Shown here piece after piece: positions 56,322 through 64,000 of a stretch of 64,000 nucleotides of DNA. The notes beneath the pieces were generated by a model, which ran no database searches, was not told where the DNA came from, and worked only from the letters and a program-made list of their open reading frames with translations. The translations under genes and the position numbers were made by a program. This DNA is from Planctomycetota bacterium. GTDB taxonomy: Bacteria > Planctomycetota > Phycisphaerae > Phycisphaerales > SM1A02. The DNA lies in contig JAQCEQ010000004.1 in NCBI GenBank assembly GCA_027618565.1, positions 1 to 64,000 on the forward strand, written 5' to 3'. Each line of letters opens with the position of its first letter. The stretch's first letter is position 1.

Positions 56322-57416
56322 ATGGCCAACACTTCGCAGCTTGCACTCGCCGGGCAGTCCATCTGGCTGGACAACATCACCAGGGCCCTCCTGGACGACG
56401 GCACGATCGCCCGGTACATCGCCGAGTGGGATGTCGTGGGGTTGACCAGCAATCCGACGATCTTTGACCAGGCGATTTCCAAGAGCAGCACCTACGACGC
56501 ACAGATCCGGGAGCTGGCCGGGAAGGGGATGGATCCCGAGTCGATCTTCTTTGCGCTGGCCATCGACGACCTCCGCCGCGCCTGCGACCTGTTTGCGCCT
56601 GTTCACCGACGCACCGGCGGCATGGACGGCTGGGTGAGCCTTGAGGTGAGCCCCAAGCTGGCGTACGACACGGCTTCGACGGTCAAGCAGGCTTTGGCGC
56701 TGCACGCCAAGGCGGATCGCCCCAACTTGTTCATCAAGGTGCCGGGGACGCCGGAGGGACTGCCCGCCGTGGAGCAGCTGGCGGAGGCCGGCGTGCCGGT
56801 CAATGTCACGCTTCTCTTTGACGCTGCGCAATATCGAGCCGCGGCCAATGCATGGAATCGGGGCATCGCCAAGCGACTCGGCGCCGGCAAGGATCCAGTG
56901 GTGCACAGCGTGGCCAGCGTCTTCGTGTCGCGATGGGAGAAGCCCTGCACCGCTGCGCTCCAGGCGAGCGGCCACACGGAGCTCAAGGACACCGCTGGAA
57001 TCGCTGCCGGGCGTCGGTGCTGGGAGGAATATGTCTCGTTGATCACCAGCGACGCATGGCGCGCGCTTGCGGCGAAGGGTGCTACGCCTCAGCGGCTGTT
57101 GTTTGCCAGCACCAGCACCAAGGATCCCGCGCTCAGCCCCACGATGTATGTCGATGCACTCGCCGCGCCCAATACCGTGAACACGATGCCCGATGGGACG
57201 CTCAAGGCATTGGCCCAGAACGGTTCGATCACGGACATTCTCACCGCGGGAGACAAGCGGGGGAGTGATGCGCTCGCGAAGCTTGCCGCCGCAGGGATCG
57301 ACTTGAAGAAGACCGCCGCACAACTGCAATCGGAAGGGGCGGCTTCCTTCGTGAAGAGTTGGGATGACTTGATCTGTGCGATTGCCGCCAAGGCCTCCAG
57401 CGCTGCAACGGCGTGA
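56322..57416 (+). CDS. tal: Transaldolase
   Basis: Pentose phosphate enzyme moving a dihydroxyacetone unit through a lysine Schiff base. It has 364 residues. SIWLDNITRALLDDGTIARY and GLTSNPTIFDQAIS open the barrel; DGWVSLEVSPKLAYDTASTV holds the conserved Glu; NLFIKVPGTPEGLPAVEQLA carries the Schiff-base Lys; VNVTLLFDAAQYRAAANAW and RLLFASTSTKDPALSPTMYV complete it. Length and motifs match the long bacterial TalB-like subgroup found in actinobacteria and cyanobacteria. Confidence 0.94.
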   Translation: MANTSQLALAGQSIWLDNITRALLDDGTIARYIAEWDVVGLTSNPTIFDQAISKSSTYDAQIRELAGKGMDPESIFFALAIDDLRRACDLFAPVHRRTGGMDGWVSLEVSPKLAYDTASTVKQALALHAKADRPNLFIKVPGTPEGLPAVEQLAEAGVPVNVTLLFDAAQYRAAANAWNRGIAKRLGAGKDPVVHSVASVFVSRWEKPCTAALQASGHTELKDTAGIAAGRRCWEEYVSLITSDAWRALAAKGATPQRLLFASTSTKDPALSPTMYVDALAAPNTVNTMPDGTLKALAQNGSITDILTAGDKRGSDALAKLAAAGIDLKKTAAQLQSEGAASFVKSWDDLICAIAAKASSAATA

Positions 57417-57477
57417 GAATCCCAAGCGAAACGCGCGGACTCCTTGACTTTTCGCCCGTGGGGGCTACTCTGACGGG

Positions 57478-59739
57478 ATGCACTCCACGATGCTCGCCTT
57501 GCTGTCGTTCGCCATGTTTCAGGGGGGTGGTGCAGTCATACCTTCGGGAACCGTTCTGGCCAGCCACATCGCGAGGCTTGACGTCCCGCAGTTCGTGATT
57601 GATGAGGCTCAACAGGCGCGTTCCGTCCGCTGGCCGGACCTGCAACTCCCCGGCGGCGATGAAGTGACGCTGGTCCTGGGCCCGATCGCCGGGTACGCGC
57701 CGGATGCGACGCTGGAGATCGTGCGGGACCGTGATGCAGTTGGCGACCCGCTGAAGTCGCCCCAGGTGGTCACGCTCGACCCCAACACCTACGCGCCGAT
57801 CACCGCCCTCGCGGGCGTGGTGGACGGCGACCCATCGTCGCATGTGTTTGTCGGCCATGCACAGCTCCCGGACGGCAGCACGATGACGCACGGGTACATC
57901 GAGTCATCCGGTCGTCGCTGGATCATCTCGTCCGGGCCGGTGAGTGCTGGCGTCGAGGCCGGAGCACAGCCCACGATCATCTTTGAGCCGGCGGCGTTGC
58001 CGGAGGGCACGCTTCCCGCCAGCGACTTTTCATGTGAGGTTCGCGAGGCGTTCGACGGCGCGTCCGAAGCAGGAGCCGGAAACACTGACGGCGGCATCGC
58101 CGGCGGCGTGGGCGTGTGCCGGCAGATGCGCGTGGCCGTGGAGACCGATGTGGAGTTTCTTGCCAACCGTTTCGGCGGGAACACTCATGCGGCGAGCGCG
58201 TACATCGGACTGCTGTACGCCGCGATGAACGAGATCTACCAGCGCGATGTGCAGATCCACCCGTGGGTGGGCTACATCCGACTGTGGGAGACGGATGTTG
58301 ACTCCGATCCCTACTCGCTTGAGGTCGGCGATCGACTCGGGCAGTTTCGAAACTACTGGCAGAGCAACATGTCCGGCATCGCGCGGCATGAGGCACACAT
58401 CCTGTGCGGCATCGGCGGCGGCGGCGTGGCCTGGCTGCCCGCCGTGTGCAACTCGTGGAGCTACGCCGCCAGTTGCGTCGGCGGATACTTCCCGTACCCG
58501 CTGCTCAACAATAACTGGGACAACTGGGACGTGATGGTGGTTGCCCACGAAATGGGTCACAACGTCGGCGGCCCGCATACACACAACTCCGACCCGATCA
58601 TCGATGGCTGTGGCAGCGACCCGCAGGATTGCACCGCGGCGGACCTGGACATTGGGACCATCATGTCGTACTGCCACATCTGCGCGGGTGGCATGTCCAA
58701 CATTCGCCTGGAGTTAGCGCCGGGCACCATCGGCTACATCAACAACTACATCGCCTCGCTCAACTGCGGCCTCGAGGGCACGATTGCTCCACCCGCGGCC
58801 GTCAACGACCAGGCGCTCACGCTTCTGGGATCGGGTCCCGTCGACATCGACATTCTTGCCAATGACATCCCGGTGAACTGCTCGGCGGTGTCGCTGGCGC
58901 AGTACCAGACGGGGACGCCGACGGGCGGGCAAGTGAGCATCGTGATCGGCGGCGGTCCAGAGGGTCGACCCCTGCTTCGGTACACGCCAGCCGCGGGCTT
59001 CGTGGGCACGGACTCGTTCGTGTACCAAGTCTCCGAAGCAGGCGGTGTGGAGCTGGGTGCGGGAACCGTCTTCCTGACGATCAAGGAGCCGTGGGCTCCG
59101 ACGGCTCCCGTCGGCGATGTCGCCGGGCTTGCCGCGGCGTATTACCAGGGCTCCTGGAGCGCGCTTCCGGACTGGTCGCAACTCGTGCCGGTCCTCAACA
59201 CATGGGTCTCGCTGCTGGCTTACCAGTCGACGAGCGGGAACTTTGCCAACAGCGGCATGGTCGACAATGTCGGCGCCGTGTACACGGGCTGGATCAACAT
59301 TCCGCAGACAGGCTGGTGGAGCCTCTCGACCGAGAGCGACGATGGCTCGGCGCTGTGGATCGATGGCGTGCGTGTGGTCAACAACGACGGGCTCCACGGC
59401 ATGCAGAAGGTCGTGGGCACGGTGCCGCTTGCGGCTGGCAAGCACGCGATCCGCGTGGACTTCTTCGAGGCCGGCGGCGCCGCCGGGCTTCTCCTGCGTT
59501 GGCAGGGGCCTGGCTCAGGCGTGAGCGGTGATGGGAGCGAGCAGTTTGTTCCTGCGGTTCGACTCACACGCGGCGGCGCGCCTCGGCCGGGCGATGTGAA
59601 TGCGGACACGCTGGTCAACGGCGCGGACCTGAGCATCCTGCTTGCCCGATGGGGACTCCCCGGCCAGGGCGACTTGGACGGCAGCGGCTCGATCGATGGC
59701 GTGGATCTCGGAGTGCTGCTTGGCGACTGGACGGGCTGA
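57478..59739 (+). CDS. Secreted reprolysin-like M12 metalloprotease with PA14 and dockerin-like domains
   Basis: A 753-residue exported protein. Signal segment TMLALLSFAMFQGGGAVI, then a propeptide-like region. The metzincin zinc site is VVAHEMGHNVGGPHTHN (first His near residue 357) with the Met-turn in GTIMSYCHICAGGMSN. Next comes an Ig/cadherin-type module (NDQALTLLGSGPVDIDILAN, VGTDSFVYQVSEAG), a PA14-type domain (YTGWINIPQTGWWSLSTESD, DDGSALWIDGVRVVNNDG, GKHAIRVDFFEAGGAAGLLL) and at the end paired calcium-loop repeats (DVNADTLVNGADLSILLARW, DLDGSGSIDGVDLGVLLGDW). The last module is shared with the M14 peptidase at 25760. Confidence 0.88.
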   Translation: MHSTMLALLSFAMFQGGGAVIPSGTVLASHIARLDVPQFVIDEAQQARSVRWPDLQLPGGDEVTLVLGPIAGYAPDATLEIVRDRDAVGDPLKSPQVVTLDPNTYAPITALAGVVDGDPSSHVFVGHAQLPDGSTMTHGYIESSGRRWIISSGPVSAGVEAGAQPTIIFEPAALPEGTLPASDFSCEVREAFDGASEAGAGNTDGGIAGGVGVCRQMRVAVETDVEFLANRFGGNTHAASAYIGLLYAAMNEIYQRDVQIHPWVGYIRLWETDVDSDPYSLEVGDRLGQFRNYWQSNMSGIARHEAHILCGIGGGGVAWLPAVCNSWSYAASCVGGYFPYPLLNNNWDNWDVMVVAHEMGHNVGGPHTHNSDPIIDGCGSDPQDCTAADLDIGTIMSYCHICAGGMSNIRLELAPGTIGYINNYIASLNCGLEGTIAPPAAVNDQALTLLGSGPVDIDILANDIPVNCSAVSLAQYQTGTPTGGQVSIVIGGGPEGRPLLRYTPAAGFVGTDSFVYQVSEAGGVELGAGTVFLTIKEPWAPTAPVGDVAGLAAAYYQGSWSALPDWSQLVPVLNTWVSLLAYQSTSGNFANSGMVDNVGAVYTGWINIPQTGWWSLSTESDDGSALWIDGVRVVNNDGLHGMQKVVGTVPLAAGKHAIRVDFFEAGGAAGLLLRWQGPGSGVSGDGSEQFVPAVRLTRGGAPRPGDVNADTLVNGADLSILLARWGLPGQGDLDGSGSIDGVDLGVLLGDWTG

Positions 59740-59741
59740 CG

Positions 59742-60299
59742 TTAGCTACGAAGCCGCGGCAAGCCCGTCGCCTCGCGTCCGTCGTTGAGCATCGCGAAGG
59801 CGTGCTTCTCGTGGCGAATCAGGCGGCTGAGCTGGCTCATCGTGACGCCCAGCACCGCGGCCGCTCCGGCGATGTCAAATCGCCTCGCCGTCACCACATC
59901 CAGTGCCTCTGCAAGGAGCGCGGGGTAGTCCTGGTGCGTGGCGCTCACCGGGAGTTTGGAACCTTGGCGTCGACGACACCAGAGTGCGCTGGCCTTGTGG
60001 CGGTCGCGGTCCACAGCGGTCCGGCAGCGGATCGCCAGCTTGACACGGATGCGCCAGAGCGCGACGCGGCGGTTCTCGTGTTGGCTGCGTCGCTCGGTTG
60101 CTTGCGTCTCCAGGTCTGTCGCTACATGGCGAATCCAAACGGCGCTGTCCGTCTTGTTGCGATGCTGGCCGCCGGGTCCCGAGACGCGGCCGGTCTGGAT
60201 TTCGCACAGTGGGAGCAGGACTTCCGGCTCCAAGGTGGCAGGGTGCACGCCATCCACATACTTGGCGCGTGGGTCGGTGTAAGTCGGCGTGTAGGTCAT
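59742..60299 (-). CDS. Release-factor-like GGQ protein with C-terminal HTH-like segment
   Basis: A 185-residue protein. IQTGRVSGPGGQHRNKTDSA VWI is the peptidyl-tRNA hydrolysis loop of release factors, and ATERRSQHENRRVALWRIRV is the usual following basic helix. It lacks codon-reading domains 2 and 4, so it is closer to rescue factors such as ArfB. Unlike ArfB, the tail has a helix-turn-helix-like stretch (FDIAGAAAVLGVTMSQLSRL) in place of a plain basic tail. It may free stalled ribosomes. Its ATG overlaps the tsaD stop by four bases, and the stop lies 3 bases from the end of the protease gene. Confidence 0.8.
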   Translation of the reverse strand: MTYTPTYTDPRAKYVDGVHPATLEPEVLLPLCEIQTGRVSGPGGQHRNKTDSAVWIRHVATDLETQATERRSQHENRRVALWRIRVKLAIRCRTAVDRDRHKASALWCRRRQGSKLPVSATHQDYPALLAEALDVVTARRFDIAGAAAVLGVTMSQLSRLIRHEKHAFAMLNDGREATGLPRLRS

Positions 60300-61426
60300 G
60301 GGTGCGATCCTTGCAGGGGCCTGCCGCGGTGCCCACGCACCAGCGCGGAGACTGAGTGGGCGCTGAGGGATAAGTCGTCGCGCTCGCCCCGCGCCAGCCG
60401 GTGCGCACCGGCGGCGGCGATCATCGCGGCGTTGTCGGTGCAGTAGCGCGGCGGCGGCATCCGGACCGGGAGCCCAAGGTGCGCCCCGAGAGACTCGACG
60501 CGCTCGCGCAGCAGGCGATTGGCGCAGACGCCGCCGCCAATCACGATCGCGCGGGTTGGCTCGACCGCGCCGGCGGCTCCCAAGTCCTCGCGCTCCCGCT
60601 CCACGGCCTTGCGGATGCCTCGCACCAAGGCGTGAACGACCGCGTGCTGAAAACTGGCGGCCAGATCCGCGCGGCGCTGTTCCGTCAGCGGCTCGGGGGG
60701 AGCGGACTCCGCCACGCCGCGAGCATCCCGACGTGCCGGTGCCCCTCGCACGGCGTAGAGCAGCGCGGTCTTGTAGCCAGAGAAGCTGTAGCCCAGACCA
60801 TCCTGCACATGCGGCACCGAGAAGGTGAGGGCACGCGGATCGCCGCGCTCTGCCAGCTCCTCCAGGTGCGGCCCGCCTGGGTGCGGCAAGCCGAGGATCG
60901 CGGCGGCCTTGTCGAACGCTTCGCCCGCAGCGTCGTCCACGGTATGGCCGACCAGTCGAATCGATCCACCCGCCCCCAGCCGAAGGAGCGAGCTGTGTCC
61001 GCCGCTGGCCACCAATCCGATCGCGGGCAACGGTGTCGGCTCAGCGCCGATCTCCGCGGCGACCAGGTGCGCCACCACATGATCGACGCCGATGAGTGGC
61101 TTGCCCAGTGCCCACGCCAGACCCTTTGCCGCGCTCACGCCCACCAAGAGGGATCCGATGAGCCCGGGCTGCGTGGCCACGGCGATGCCATCGATGGAAT
61201 CCAGCGTGGCACCCGCGCGTGAGAGCGCCAGCCGAACGACCCCCAACCACCGCTCCGCATGGGCACGGCTGGCCGCCTCCGGAACAACGCCGCCCCACGG
61301 GGCATGGATCGATTCCTGCGAGGCCACCACGCTGGAGAGCTCACGGATCATGCCACTGGAAGGGCACCGCTCGACCACGCTGGCGGCGGTCTCGTCACAA
61401 CTGGTCTCGATTCCAAGCACGAGCAT
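60296..61426 (-). CDS. tsaD: tRNA N6-threonylcarbamoyladenosine transferase
   Basis: Transfers threonylcarbamoyl to A37 of tRNAs that read ANN codons, together with TsaB and TsaE. From ATG 61426 it has 376 residues. MLVLGIETSCDETAASVV opens the ASKHA fold, GGVVPEAASRAHAERWL and GLAWALGKPLIGVDHVVAHL hold the metal histidines, IGLVASGGHSSLLRLG and GEAFDKAAAILGLPHPGGPH follow, and AIVIGGGVCANRLLRERVES with RYCTDNAAMIAAAG end it. It is coupled to the release-factor-like gene. Confidence 0.95.
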   Translation of the reverse strand: MLVLGIETSCDETAASVVERCPSSGMIRELSSVVASQESIHAPWGGVVPEAASRAHAERWLGVVRLALSRAGATLDSIDGIAVATQPGLIGSLLVGVSAAKGLAWALGKPLIGVDHVVAHLVAAEIGAEPTPLPAIGLVASGGHSSLLRLGAGGSIRLVGHTVDDAAGEAFDKAAAILGLPHPGGPHLEELAERGDPRALTFSVPHVQDGLGYSFSGYKTALLYAVRGAPARRDARGVAESAPPEPLTEQRRADLAASFQHAVVHALVRGIRKAVEREREDLGAAGAVEPTRAIVIGGGVCANRLLRERVESLGAHLGLPVRMPPPRYCTDNAAMIAAAGAHRLARGERDDLSLSAHSVSALVRGHRGRPLQGSHP

Positions 61427-61462
61427 GGAGCGTGAGCGTAGCGCCCCTAGACTCCCCTCCTC

Positions 61463-62881
61463 ATGGAGCAAGGACCGCGCGCTGAAGTCAATCTCCAGAA
61501 GGAGTCCGCGGTCTTGGTGGCGGTGCACCTGGACGGCGAGTACCTCGACCCCGTCGATCCGCTGGCGGAACTGCGCGCGCTCGCCGATACCGCCGGCGTG
61601 CGAGTGGTGGCCACGGTGGAGCAGGCCAGGCGCCAGCCTGAGGGTCGCTCCTACATCGGCAAGGGGAAGTTGGAGGAGTTGGTGCGCGTGGTGGGGGAGA
61701 CCGGCGCCAAGGTGGTGATCTTTGACAACGAACTTGCGCCCAACCAGATCCAGGTCCTGGAGAAGGCCACCTCGTGCAAGGTGCTGGATCGCTCGGAACT
61801 CATCCTGGACATCTTCGCCAACCGCGCCACCACTCGTGAGGCAAGCCTGCAGGTGGAAATCGCCCAGCTGGAATATGTGGCTCCGCGCTTGCGCGCCATG
61901 TGGTCGCACCTGGGGCAGGTGACCGGCGGGGCTCCCGTCGGCGTGGGAACACGCGGCCCGGGCGAGCAGCAGATCGAGATCGACCGCCGGATCGTGAAGC
62001 GGCGGCTCACCACGCTCAAGCGGGAACTGGAGGATGTCCTCGCGCGTCGGGCGCGCGAAGTGGCCGCTCGTCGAGCCGAGCACTTCACCGCGTGCCTGGT
62101 GGGCTACACCAACGCCGGGAAGTCCAGCATCTTCAATGCGGTCACCGCGGGCGGTGCCTTTGCCAACGACCAGCTCTTCGCCACGCTCATGACGCGCGTG
62201 GAGCGATGGGATCTCGGGGAGGGGGACACCGTCCTGCTCGGCGACACGGTCGGCTTCATTCGCAACCTTCCGCACCACCTCGTGGCCAGCTTCCGCGCCA
62301 CGCTGGAGGATGCGATCCACGCGCATGTGTTGTTGGTGACCATTGACGCCTCAGATGTCAATTCTCACCAACATCTCAAGACGGTGATGGAGGTGCTCGA
62401 CGAGATCGGGGCCACCACCCAGCCACGGATGCTGGTGCTCAACAAGGTCGATCGACTGGACCAGGCGCGGCGTGCCGAACTGCTTCCGGCGTTGCGAGAG
62501 GCGGGTCGCGTGTGCCAGGGCACGTTCGTGGTCAGCGCATCGTCAGGCGAGGGACTCGCCCAGCTGGCCGCGGCGGTCAAGGTGATGCGCGAGGGCGATG
62601 TCCGCGAAGTGGAAGTCTGGCTCCCCACGACGCAGGGAAAGGCGCTGGACTTCCTGGAGCGCAGGGCCACCGTCCTTGACCGCAACTGGATGGACGACGG
62701 CGTGCGGATTACGCTCAAGGTCGGGCGAGGCCAACTGGAGCAACTGCTCGCTGGCGGCGTGCCCCTCCTCATCAACGGCACGCGCGGCAAGGAGGGGCTG
62801 GACCTCGCCTTCGGATCGGGGGGCGCGAACAACACCCCGGCGCGATCCGCCCCGCCGCACCAGCGGTTGCATCCGAAGTGA
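61463..62881 (+). CDS. hflX: Ribosome-associated GTPase HflX
   Basis: GTPase that splits stalled ribosomes under stress. It has 472 residues. The N-terminal domain contains GRSYIGKGKLEELVRVVGET and LQVEIAQLEYVAPRLRAMWS, then GVGTRGPGEQQIEIDRRIVK. The G domain has G1 CLVGYTNAGKSSIFNAVT, G3 LLGDTVGFIRNLPHHLVASF, G4 VLNKVDRLD and G5 VVSASSGEGL. A C-terminal domain of about 90 residues follows and ends in a Pro-rich tail. ATG 61463 lies 36 bases from the divergent tsaD start. Its role in ribosome rescue fits the nearby GGQ protein. Confidence 0.95.
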   Translation: MEQGPRAEVNLQKESAVLVAVHLDGEYLDPVDPLAELRALADTAGVRVVATVEQARRQPEGRSYIGKGKLEELVRVVGETGAKVVIFDNELAPNQIQVLEKATSCKVLDRSELILDIFANRATTREASLQVEIAQLEYVAPRLRAMWSHLGQVTGGAPVGVGTRGPGEQQIEIDRRIVKRRLTTLKRELEDVLARRAREVAARRAEHFTACLVGYTNAGKSSIFNAVTAGGAFANDQLFATLMTRVERWDLGEGDTVLLGDTVGFIRNLPHHLVASFRATLEDAIHAHVLLVTIDASDVNSHQHLKTVMEVLDEIGATTQPRMLVLNKVDRLDQARRAELLPALREAGRVCQGTFVVSASSGEGLAQLAAAVKVMREGDVREVEVWLPTTQGKALDFLERRATVLDRNWMDDGVRITLKVGRGQLEQLLAGGVPLLINGTRGKEGLDLAFGSGGANNTPARSAPPHQRLHPK

Positions 62882-62919
62882 TCGCGACCAAAGGTCATGG
62901 GGACGGAGCGACGACGCCC

Positions 62920-63813
62920 TCAGCGCTGACGCGAGAGCGCGCCCCGGACCTGATGGAGCAGCCGGAACTGGTCTTGGGCCAAACTCCACCGTGCCGCGCT
63001 GGCTCGGCGCTCGATCAAGATCGGCTCGCGTTCCCCGCGCTTGCCGGTCGTGGGCACCCAGAGCACGCCGGCACTCTCAGGTCGCGAGTCTCGCGCCCAG
63101 AATCCGTCGTCGCTGCGCCCGACGGCGACGCGTTCGCCACGGCGGGGGAATCGATCCCATCGCTCCATCGGGCGGCCATGCAAGGCGATGTCCAGCGCCA
63201 TCGCGCGGTCATGTGGCCCGAAGAGCGCGATGACGTTGGCCATCCGCGGCATGAACTGGGCGAACGCGCGGTCCAGCAGCCGGCGAATCCGTGCGGCGTC
63301 CAGGAAGGGGTCGGCCGAGGCACCCTGCACGAACTCGATCTCGCCATGCGAGTCGGCGACGGGACCGAGGATGCGCAACAGTGCGTGCGCATCCCGGGAA
63401 ATCGTGTCGCGCCCCGGAATGGCGAGGACATCGCCGATGGATCCCCGGCGGAGGAATTGCCCAAGCTGCGCACGAGCAGCGGCCGTTGGTCGGCCCAGGC
63501 GTCCGCCTGCAGGAAGGTCGGATCGATCCAGCCCCACCACCACGCCGCGGCGCAATGAAGCCATTGATTGCAGCCATGCGGGCACTCGCTGCGCAGGGGT
63601 CGCGGTGCCGCCGAGTTCCTTCACGTGCATCGCCAGCCGGGTGCCGCCACGCATCACGAGGAAGTCGCTGGTTCGGCCCGCAGGCCCAGGAATCTCTCGC
63701 GCCCAGAGGCATCGGCACTCGTCCAGGGCCGTGAGCATCCTCTCTTCAGAGAGCAGCGCGTCGCGCTGGCGCGCGGGGTTGCGCTGTCGATGCTCCGTGT
63801 GATGGCGCCTCAC
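62920..63813 (-). CDS. Uncharacterised protein, possibly nuclease-like fold
   Basis: A protein of 297 residues from GTG 63813 (or 272 from ATG 63738, MLTALDECRCLW). The segment GRTSDFLVMRGGTRLAMHVK has the spacing D-F-x(n)-HVK that can occur in PD-(D/E)XK nuclease folds, but that is weak. Later helical parts (GQFLRRGSIGDVLAIPGRDT, DAARIRRLLDRAFAQFMPRM) are not recognised. No membrane segment or signal is visible. It converges with hflX at a 38-base gap. Confidence 0.55.
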   Translation of the reverse strand: MRRHHTEHRQRNPARQRDALLSEERMLTALDECRCLWAREIPGPAGRTSDFLVMRGGTRLAMHVKELGGTATPAQRVPAWLQSMASLRRGVVVGLDRSDLPAGGRLGRPTAAARAQLGQFLRRGSIGDVLAIPGRDTISRDAHALLRILGPVADSHGEIEFVQGASADPFLDAARIRRLLDRAFAQFMPRMANVIALFGPHDRAMALDIALHGRPMERWDRFPRRGERVAVGRSDDGFWARDSRPESAGVLWVPTTGKRGEREPILIERRASAARWSLAQDQFRLLHQVRGALSRQR

Positions 63814-63931
63814 CGGTGCGCATTATCGGCGCTCGCCACGCGATTCACCGTCCCCCGGCGGGGAAAGATCCAATAATTCGGCTACGTCGCTGAAGTGGTC
63901 GTTCCAGCATCCCGATCCCATGGGACGGAGA

Positions 63932-64000
63932 ATGGCCATGCACGCAGACTGGATTATCACACCCACCGACCTGATGGACGCACCGAAGAGCGCCCGCCCC
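63932..64000 (+). CDS. Start of a gene cut by the window edge
   Basis: An open frame from ATG 63932 (or ATG 63938, which has GGACGGAG at a better distance) reads MAMHADWIITPTDLMDAPKS and continues off the window. It follows a 118-base gap after the divergent uncharacterised gene. Too short to assign. Confidence 0.4.
   Translation, partial: MAMHADWIITPTDLMDAPKSARP

Overview
The window looks like a chromosomal segment of a planctomycete, most likely from the Phycisphaerae. Supporting signs: high GC; two secreted proteases (25.8-28.0 and 57.5-59.7 kb) that end in paired dockerin-like loops of the DLNGDGSVNGADLALLLGAW type common in that class; a release-factor-like GGQ protein; a DUF6600 protein; and a class II ribonucleotide reductase. 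No phylogenetic search could be run, so the placement is inference.

Region 1 (1-11.5 kb) is an accessory surface-glycan locus. It holds a GT4 glycosyltransferase, three stand-alone PAPS-dependent sulfotransferases plus a fourth fused to a NodB/WbmS-like deacetylase, a second deacetylase, an FkbM methyltransferase, and a 628-residue ABC-exporter-like membrane protein whose ATPase motifs are all degraded. The region shows scars: the C-terminal half of another degraded ABC ATPase (2659-3102), the last 27 codons of a lost glycosyltransferase (5253-5336), an imperfect inverted repeat (6367-6496) and an apparently truncated lipoprotein (11347-11544). Together the genes suggest synthesis, N-deacetylation, sulfation and membrane handling of a surface polysaccharide.

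Near 11.5 kb the DNA signature changes. The tetranucleotide ACGT is ordinary to the left and strongly depleted to the right. The left part is therefore either horizontally acquired or, if this is a metagenome contig, possibly mis-joined. Just right of the border is a roughly 360-base gene-free stretch of consecutive hairpins ending in a minus-strand terminator.

Region 2 (12-38 kb) is housekeeping: nrdJ behind a long leader with two NrdR-like boxes; a UvrD/PcrA helicase; an operon hutI-map-serA-prolyl oligopeptidase; a STAS protein; a ChaN-like lipoprotein; an M14 carboxypeptidase coupled to a DinG-type helicase; an epimerase/FmdB-like/membrane-protein operon; a DUF4442 protein coupled to ligA; ilvC-uppP; and a PilZ protein.

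Region 3 (38-48 kb) has rnc on the plus strand facing a long minus-strand run: anmK, phoB, phoR, pstS, pstC, pstA, pstB, phoU, rpmH, aroK. This is a complete phosphate-sensing and uptake system with a candidate Pho box upstream of pstS.

Region 4 (47.7-64 kb) holds a UDP-glucuronate decarboxylase, recA with a Gram-positive-type LexA box inside its promoter, tRNA-Leu(CAG) with a terminator, an LplT-like transporter coupled to a cysteine desulfurase, a DUF6600 secreted protein, divergent pgi and tal, a reprolysin-like M12 protease, a release-factor-like protein coupled to tsaD, hflX, an unrecognised protein and the start of a gene cut by the window edge.
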